From contig NW_026515500.1 in the NCBI RefSeq assembly GCF_014898815.1, forward strand, positions 558,001 through 622,000: a stretch of DNA of 64,000 bases, read 5' to 3'. The notes under the pieces are model-generated. The model did no database searches and was not told where the DNA came from. It worked only from the letters and a program-made list of their open reading frames with translations. Made by a program: the position numbers and the translations under genes. Origin of the DNA: Panonychus citri (Eukaryota > Arthropoda > Arachnida > Trombidiformes > Tetranychidae). Of this stretch, positions 58,421 through 64,000 are shown piece by piece. The first letter of the stretch is position 1; every line of letters starts with the position of its first letter.

Positions 58421-60552
58421 CAATTTAAGTTCAACAATAAGAAGTTTAAAAAAAAGTTTTTACTCTCAGTCATTGAAATGATTAAGTTAAACAATCAACA
58501 GTGATTAGCTTTTCAATGTTCATTGATTAATGTTGGTTACTAATTGTTGGTTAATCGTTGTCATCAGAAAGCAAATCAAATCAAATGAAATGAAAATTGT
58601 AATAATTTGAGTTAATCAAACTGATTTAAAGATCAGCTTTTGTCCAACAATCAAGTTCAGAGTGAAAGACAGGCCGGTTAATTGTTTGAATTGAGTAAAT
58701 TTAATTGTTTCAGGAAGAATGAGCTTGCAACAATTAACAATGGTAATCATATTTGTAAGTGAATCAATCAAGTTAATCAAATGATTGCATTTTAATTGTG
58801 ACTTTGAGACACAATGATCATCATAATTTAACTTTAATCACCATCATCATGAATCTTGATTTTATCTGATTAACAATTTCCGCTGGTGATTACAATCAGT
58901 AAATTATCATGACCATTTTATTGTCTAGTTATTAGGATTAAATTAAATCATAAATCATTAACAATCAAATTTACCGTAATCAAAGTAACCATTAATAGAG
59001 GCATTAATAACTTTAATTAATTACCTTTCCATCAAATAAAAGTGTCAATTAGATCCAAATGATTTTAAACAATTAACTTGTATTGATTACGAATTACAAT
59101 CAAGAACAATTAACCTTTACAATTAGATTTAATCATCTTAACTGATGTTGGTTGTACACTCACACACACACACACACAATTTAATTTCATTTGGTCAACA
59201 ATCAAAAATAAAGTCGTTAGTTTGTTGATCATGATTAAGTTGATGATGTTAAATTGTTATTAATACAACTCATTGTGTTAGTTGTATCATTACAATTGTT
59301 ATCGTTGATTGTGATGACTAAATTGTTGTGCGAATCAGTTTAAAAATAAGTTGTGATGAATATTTGACAATCATCATCATGATTATCCTAATGATTGTAA
59401 TAACAATTTGTTAATTTGATTAAGGTCATCGGGTTAACGTTTGTAACAATTAAGAAAACAACAATCCAACAATAATCTAACTAATTATCATAAATCAAAA
59501 TCTCCAATGATTTAATTCATTTACCAAAATATTGAACAATCTAATTACCATTACAATTGATTCAGTGGTGAAATTAATTGTTGAAGGTTGCATTTAATTT
59601 CCTACTAATTGTATCAGTTTGGATATAATTTAATTTGAATCAATCTAAATCATTTCCAACAACGTTAACTAATTGTAATTTTAACCAATAAATCAAATCA
59701 ATGTTTCTATTATTATTGTTACGATAATTTGATTTGAAATTTAACAACAATCAAAATCAGATGAATCAAAATATTAATAATAACAATCAATTGGTATTAA
59801 GTTAATTTGCTTTTCACTTGTTAATCATTTCAATGTCTCTAAACCATTTAAACAATATTGAAACTATTTTTAATCTACTATAACAATTTAATTTAATTTT
59901 CCCAATAATCTATTTTTAAGTTGTAATCAAATTGACAGTCAAAATTACCAATCATAATCAACAATTTAATTTGATTCAAATCTAAGTTTTCCCCGTTGAT
60001 TAAAGGTTCAAAAATTAAAGGTAAACCAAACAATTAAATAATTGTCAATGTTGAAAATTAACTTGTGATTGATTGATTGATTTTGATAATTAAATAGTAA
60101 CAACAAGTAAATAGAAATAATCAATTTAATTGATTAAATTGTTGGTCTTTTTCCTGGTTTCATTTGGTTCTAATCAAGATTATTGGTTTTAATTGTTTAT
60201 CATATCAAGAGATCGAGTAATTGATTAACTATCATTGTTTTAATTGTGATAAGAACTAATTTCATTGGATTAAAGTGGGTTAATTAATTAACGAAAAACT
60301 CCTTTAATCACCTTGAAATTAACTTGAAATATTTGGTTAAAATCGTTCTTGATTTGGTTGTTAATTGCTCTCAATGTTAAATCTGATTATTATTGATGGT
60401 CAACAATTAAAACAATTATACCTAATCAGGAAGTTCACTTTAACTATTATTCAGAAAAATTAAGCCTCCAAACTAATCTAATTAAACTCATGACAATTAA
60501 AAACAATTTATACTTAGTCTCAACTTAAACAATTAACTTTGATTCACTTATT
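58421..60552. other. A/T-rich intergenic region 3' of the RalGAP-alpha part
   Basis: No gene is found on either strand. A CA microsatellite lies at about 59160-59178. I looked here for a RalGAP-alpha GAP-domain exon on the minus strand and found none. Confidence 0.55.
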
Positions 60553-60725
60553 GAACAATTAAAATTAAGTTAATTAACTACTAAGCCGCCATCTCTTGAT
60601 GAGATTATCGTTCAACTATTAAAAATAATTAACAAGATAATTAGATTGGCTAATTAACAAGTGGTTGGGTTGACTATTTAATTAATAGATTTTTTTCTGT
60701 TCAAATGATTAATAAATTGTCGAAA
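60553..60725. repeat. Duplicated segment, copy a (3' end of the RalGAP-alpha part)
   Basis: About 173 bp that reappears at 63448-63621 in direct orientation with scattered mismatches (for example CCGCCATCTCTTGATGAG versus CCACCATCTCTTGATGAG). It covers the last ~16 codons of the minus-strand frame and its 3' flank. Confidence 0.9.
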
Positions 60726-62229
60726 TGATGATGGCTCATCAATGGCTTGATCAAGATTATCGTTAAGAGCTGGAACTGGAGTATTCGAGAAATACTTTTT
60801 ACTTGTGTAGATACTTTTACCAATCTCACGAAGTGTCAAGTCCAAGGGATCGTTTCTCATACACGGATCATCATCATCTTCCTCTTTCTCTTCCAGGTCA
60901 CCAAGACTTCGCGATTTCAATGAGAAATCATCTGTTGGTAAAGAATAACTGTCCAGAGAACTTGCATTTCGTCGATAGCAAGATAAAATTGGACAACAGT
61001 CCCAAGTGAACTTTCCAATTACGTCTCGAACAATTATTCTAATGTAAGGATCGTTTTTGATTAAATTAGCAGAAGCATTTCTCAGAGCGTTTTCATTGGA
61101 AGCACCACAACTAAGGTCAACAAAAGAGACGATCGATGAATTATTGACCATACAAACAAGTACATTAGGAGCATTGAAAAGATCCGATGTTAGTTCTTGC
61201 TGTTCGTGATCGGGTTGATCTGCTTTCGTCGGAATGAAACAGTTGTCATCTGCTTCATTAATACAAGATGAAAGTCGAGGAGCTCCAATGGTTGGAAGTG
61301 GAAAATGATCAAGAAAATATAAAATGTGGCCAAGAATCATTTTCGCTGCCAATTGAATAACTAATCCATCGTTTTTAGATTTATCTGAAAATGGATCAAC
61401 AGAGTTTGATCTGAATGATGGTGGTTGATGGAAGCCAAAATCACCATCCAAACCATTACCTGCGGCATTTAAACCACTGTTACCAATATTATCTGATTCC
61501 ATGCGTCTGGGATTGTTAATTGTTGTCTTTGTTGATGAATTATCACAGTTTAATTCTGATATGACATGATTTAATACTTGGATTATAAGAAATAAAGTTA
61601 AAGGACTTTGATCCGATTTAATTGGGCTGAATAATATTTTCCGCGGTAAACAAAGGCACCACTGTCCAAGGCACATAAGTAAGCTAAGGAGTAACTGTTG
61701 ATTATCAAAAGAAAATGATAAAAAATATACAATAATTAATTCATGATCAAGGTGAGAATACAATAATACAAGAATAGAAAAAAGTATAAATTAAATATAT
61801 TTACATTTCGATAATCTTTATAAGAGTTACTCTCCCTGACCATAGTTAAATGATTCGTGATTGAAAAAATTAGTCCTTCGACAATTTGTTTGGGAATTGA
61901 GGGATAAGCTTCAGCGAGAAAATTAATATGATCCGTTTGTAATTTCAGCATATCACAAGCTACTCTGGATAAATATCTATTATTAAACTGGAAAGAGAAT
62001 CAATTGTTAATTGTAGAAATGAAGATTTGCAATTAGAACCATATTTAAAGTTTACCCTTGTTTCAGCGATGAAAATATTGACAATTTCTGGAAGTATATT
62101 GGACATGTTACGATTACGATTTTTTAGATCCTGGTAAACAATAATTCCAAGACAATTAAGAACAACACATCGAGCTAAATCAGTTTGTTCTTGTTTTCGA
62201 GCTCCCATTAAGATTTTCAAGATTAATTC
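60678..62229 (-). CDS. Ral GTPase-activating protein alpha subunit, partial, lacking the GAP domain
   Basis: Three exons on the minus strand, 62229-62056, 61987-61805 and 61694-60678, each phase 0, give 457 aa. Upstream exons are not found. The protein matches the middle to late helical region of RALGAPA1/2: ACDML near LAEAYPSIPKQIVEGLIFSI, LLLSLLMCLGQWCLCLPRKI, LAAKMILGHILYFLDHFPLP, DLFNAPNVLVCMVNNSSIVSF and YIRIIVRDVIGKFTWD. By family knowledge RalGAP-alpha with RalGAP-beta switches off RalA/B through a C-terminal Rap/Ran-GAP domain. Here the frame stops at 60678 (LNRKKSIN) before that domain, and no GAP exon was found down to 50 kb. It could be a truncated gene, a duplicated fragment that stays open, or a gene whose GAP exon is missing or rearranged. 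Its 3' end is duplicated at 63448-63621. Confidence 0.8.
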
Positions 62230-62250
62230 CTATCATGAGAAGTTTTAATT

Positions 62251-62269
62251 GGTTAGGTTAGGTTAGGTT
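62251..62269 (+). repeat. Interstitial (TTAGG)n telomere-type repeat
   Basis: Four GGTTA-phase units (GGTTAGGTTAGGTTAGGTT), the canonical arthropod telomere repeat. It lies 21 bp from the RalGAP-alpha exon edge, at the border of the rearranged segment. Confidence 0.75.
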
Positions 62270-62640
62270 CTCACATAATCCGACAGGTAGCACGAGTGAA
62301 AAGTTCTGTTATCTATTCAAACAATAAATCTGAGACTGGTCATTAAATGAATCAAATCAAGATTTTAATTATTTGACCTTAACCAAGGTCATGAGATTTT
62401 ACACGAATTATTCCATTAACCATTCCATATTGTTGAATCATTTGGAGTAAAAGATCCTAATCGATTTGAAATTCACTGTCTCTCAAAAAATGCACAAGCA
62501 CAGTCTCTGCTTGGTTTAGGTATTTAATTTCGCACCATCAGACATTATGGATGAATAGTAAATTTTTAGTAGTCTGTTACACAGAATTTTGAATGAGGTG
62601 TCACTACTGAAGTCCTTACGGTGACTAAGCCCTTTACTGA

Positions 62641-62710
62641 ATGAATTAAAATTCATCATGAGAATTAAATTTATGTAAAATTTGAAACGTAGTGATGGAA
62701 ACCTAAATCA
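62641..62710. repeat. Duplicated segment, 70 bp, copy a
   Basis: Near-identical direct copy at 63378-63447, with about five differences. Both contain TTTGAAACGTAGTGATGGAA. Confidence 0.9.
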
Positions 62711-62898
62711 CAGCTGACAAAACTTTGAAATTTATTTTCAATTACAAAAAAAGCATCAATGTCAAAAACAACATCAGAATCTCTCAAAAAATACTGAATT
62801 AACATAACTGATTGGGTATGATTTAACATTGGTTTAGATGGATTAGCTGGATTCGACATATTTGAGGAGTTGTAGATTTTCAATAAATTGTAGCACAA
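62671..62898 (-). other. Open frame of unknown status in the rearranged flank
   Basis: A 75-codon minus-strand frame with moderately complex composition (NPANPSKPMLNHTQSVMLIQ, DIDAFFVIENKFQ). I do not recognise it. It overlaps two short duplicated segments (62641-62710 and 62829-62881). It could be an exon of the gene upstream of the RalGAP-alpha part, or an element remnant. Confidence 0.25.
62829..62881. repeat. Duplicated segment, ~50 bp, copy a
   Basis: Diverged direct copy at about 63067-63110; both start TTGGTTTAGATGGA. Similarity continues weakly past the end (GAAAACAGGGCGG versus GAAACGCAGGACG). Confidence 0.6.
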
Positions 62899-63377
62899 AA
62901 GATTAATAGTTGGATTACTATTGAAAACAGGGCGGTATAAAGCAAATTTAAGCGTTTTACATATTCATCAATAACTTTTTGTGAAGAATGAGAACGAAAC
63001 CCTTAAATCAAAGCACCAATGCTCAGTATTGGGATTTGAAGTCTTCTAGGACTTCATAAAAATACCTTGGTTTAGATGGAGTTGACATTTTTGAAGAGCT
63101 GTAAATATTCAGACAAATGGATCACAATGAAACGCAGGACGTTAAAGAGCAAATATACATGATAGTTAATTGTGACCATCAAATGACCTTGAAAACGTAT
63201 CCTAACAAAATGACCGGAATGACCTTGATATTTAATATGACAATTGAATATGGCCTAAACTACCATAACTTGAGCCTGGGGTCTGAACACTCTAAAACAA
63301 AAAAGTTATTCGAGAAAAACTTAGTGGAAACTTGGTGAAATATACTAAATACCCTGTATCCTGTGTCCCTGTACTAA

Positions 63378-63447
63378 ATGAATCAGAATTCATCACGAGA
63401 ACTAAATTTATGTAAAATTTGAAACGTAGTGATGGAAACCTAAATCA
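63378..63447. repeat. Duplicated segment, 70 bp, copy b
   Basis: Copy of 62641-62710. It directly abuts the copy of the RalGAP-alpha 3' end that begins at 63448. Confidence 0.9.
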
Positions 63448-63621
63448 GAACAATTAAAATTAAGTTAATTAACTACTAAGCCACCATCTCTTGATGAGAT
63501 TTTCATTCAACTATTAAAAATAATTAACAAGTTAATTAGATTGACTAATTAACAAGTGGTTTGGTTGACTATTTAATAGATAGATTTTTTTAATGTTCAA
63601 ATGATTAATAAAGTGTCCAAA
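63448..63621. repeat. Duplicated segment, copy b of the RalGAP-alpha 3' end
   Basis: Copy of 60553-60725, in the same orientation. The coding part is not preceded by the rest of the gene, so this copy is non-functional as a C-terminus. Confidence 0.9.
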
Positions 63622-63836
63622 TCTTTAATTTTCTTTTTGTTTCCATCACAATTAAAGTGAATAAATAATTAATAAGTTAGAAAATAATAATATAAATTGT
63701 AAAGAGTCAGAATATTGTTTAAGTTGATTGTTCTGATTTAAGTAGATGATTTTGATTAGAGGTGAAAATAAATCATTTCCAATTATCATTTGGATTAATA
63801 ATTAAAATTATGAAGAAAATTATATAATTAAATTGA

Positions 63837-63925
63837 TCAATTTTGATCAATCTTTTCTTGTTCCAACCATTTTTGCTTTGACATATTCAATGGATCAGTT
63901 TTTACAAAATCATTCAAATTTGGGA
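63837..63925 (-). CDS. Possible terminal exon of a gene extending beyond the window
   Basis: On the minus strand an acceptor-like CACTCCCAG precedes a frame coding PNLNDFVKTDPLNMSKQKW and then LEQEKIDQN before a TGA at 63837-63839. The composition looks coding. The frame is also open to the window edge, but the upstream part is T-rich and intron-like. The PVPNLNDF stretch weakly resembles PVPALNDN in the RalGAP-alpha part, which may be chance. Family unknown. Confidence 0.35.
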
Positions 63926-64000
63926 CTGGGAGTGAAAATATCAAGTGATTACATATTAATACCATGCACACAATTAATGAATACACCAAAATTATTACAA

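Noticed and set aside
63117..63338. 73-codon plus-strand frame
   Set aside because: Lies in the mosaic of duplicated fragments. No motif, and no Met or splice context was convincing.
1..64000. tRNA, rRNA, CRISPR, transposase or reverse transcriptase genes
   Set aside because: I looked for B-box words, terminal CCA contexts, regularly spaced repeats and catalytic motifs by eye and found none convincing. A covariance-model search could still reveal small RNAs.

Overview
This is an AT-rich (roughly 70% A+T by eye) eukaryotic window with about 16 protein-coding genes or gene parts. Introns are short and GT-AG, intergenic DNA is full of CT, TCA and ATT/AAT simple repeats, and there are no operons, CRISPR arrays or bacterial signals. 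The gene set is metazoan (Canopy, LIN9, odd-skipped, Nedd4, Hook, Dyrk2, RalGAP-alpha). A (TTAGG)n tract, the compact gene structure and a C1A cathepsin fit an arthropod, most likely a mite of the spider-mite type. That assignment is inference.

Left third (1-20 kb): after a gene-free, simple-repeat-rich stretch come snf (U1A/U2B'' spliceosomal protein), Mob1 (Hippo co-activator), a Canopy-type ER protein (minus) divergent from LIN9 (DREAM/MuvB subunit), a three-finger odd-skipped factor, mitochondrial ribosomal protein mL42 (minus) divergent from the Integrator endonuclease IntS11, and a secreted cathepsin-L-like peptidase. The mL42 gene consists of four small exons and was assembled by hand.

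Middle (20-43.5 kb): a Ser-rich single-pass membrane protein candidate; an unrecognised nuclear or scaffold-like protein with a DIX-like region and a C-terminal MYND zinc finger; a chimeric gene in which a degenerate IntS11 beta-lactamase domain is fused to three SANT/MADF-like repeats; Nedd4 (C2-WW3-HECT) divergent from that chimera; Hook; sepiapterin reductase; and a small membrane protein with an exitron-like segment.

Right third (43.5-64 kb): an intronless class II DYRK kinase, then about 12 kb without a recognisable gene. That desert contains what looks like a diverged tandem duplication of a roughly 5 kb non-coding unit. The window ends in a RalGAP-alpha gene part that stops before the catalytic GAP domain, followed by a mosaic of short duplications, a (TTAGG)n tract and a possible terminal exon of a gene running off the end.

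Most genes are unrelated housekeeping or developmental genes. The parts most worth attention are the IntS11 chimera, the duplicated non-coding unit, the GAP-less RalGAP-alpha with its rearranged flank, and a shared YGCCATCTA promoter-proximal motif.
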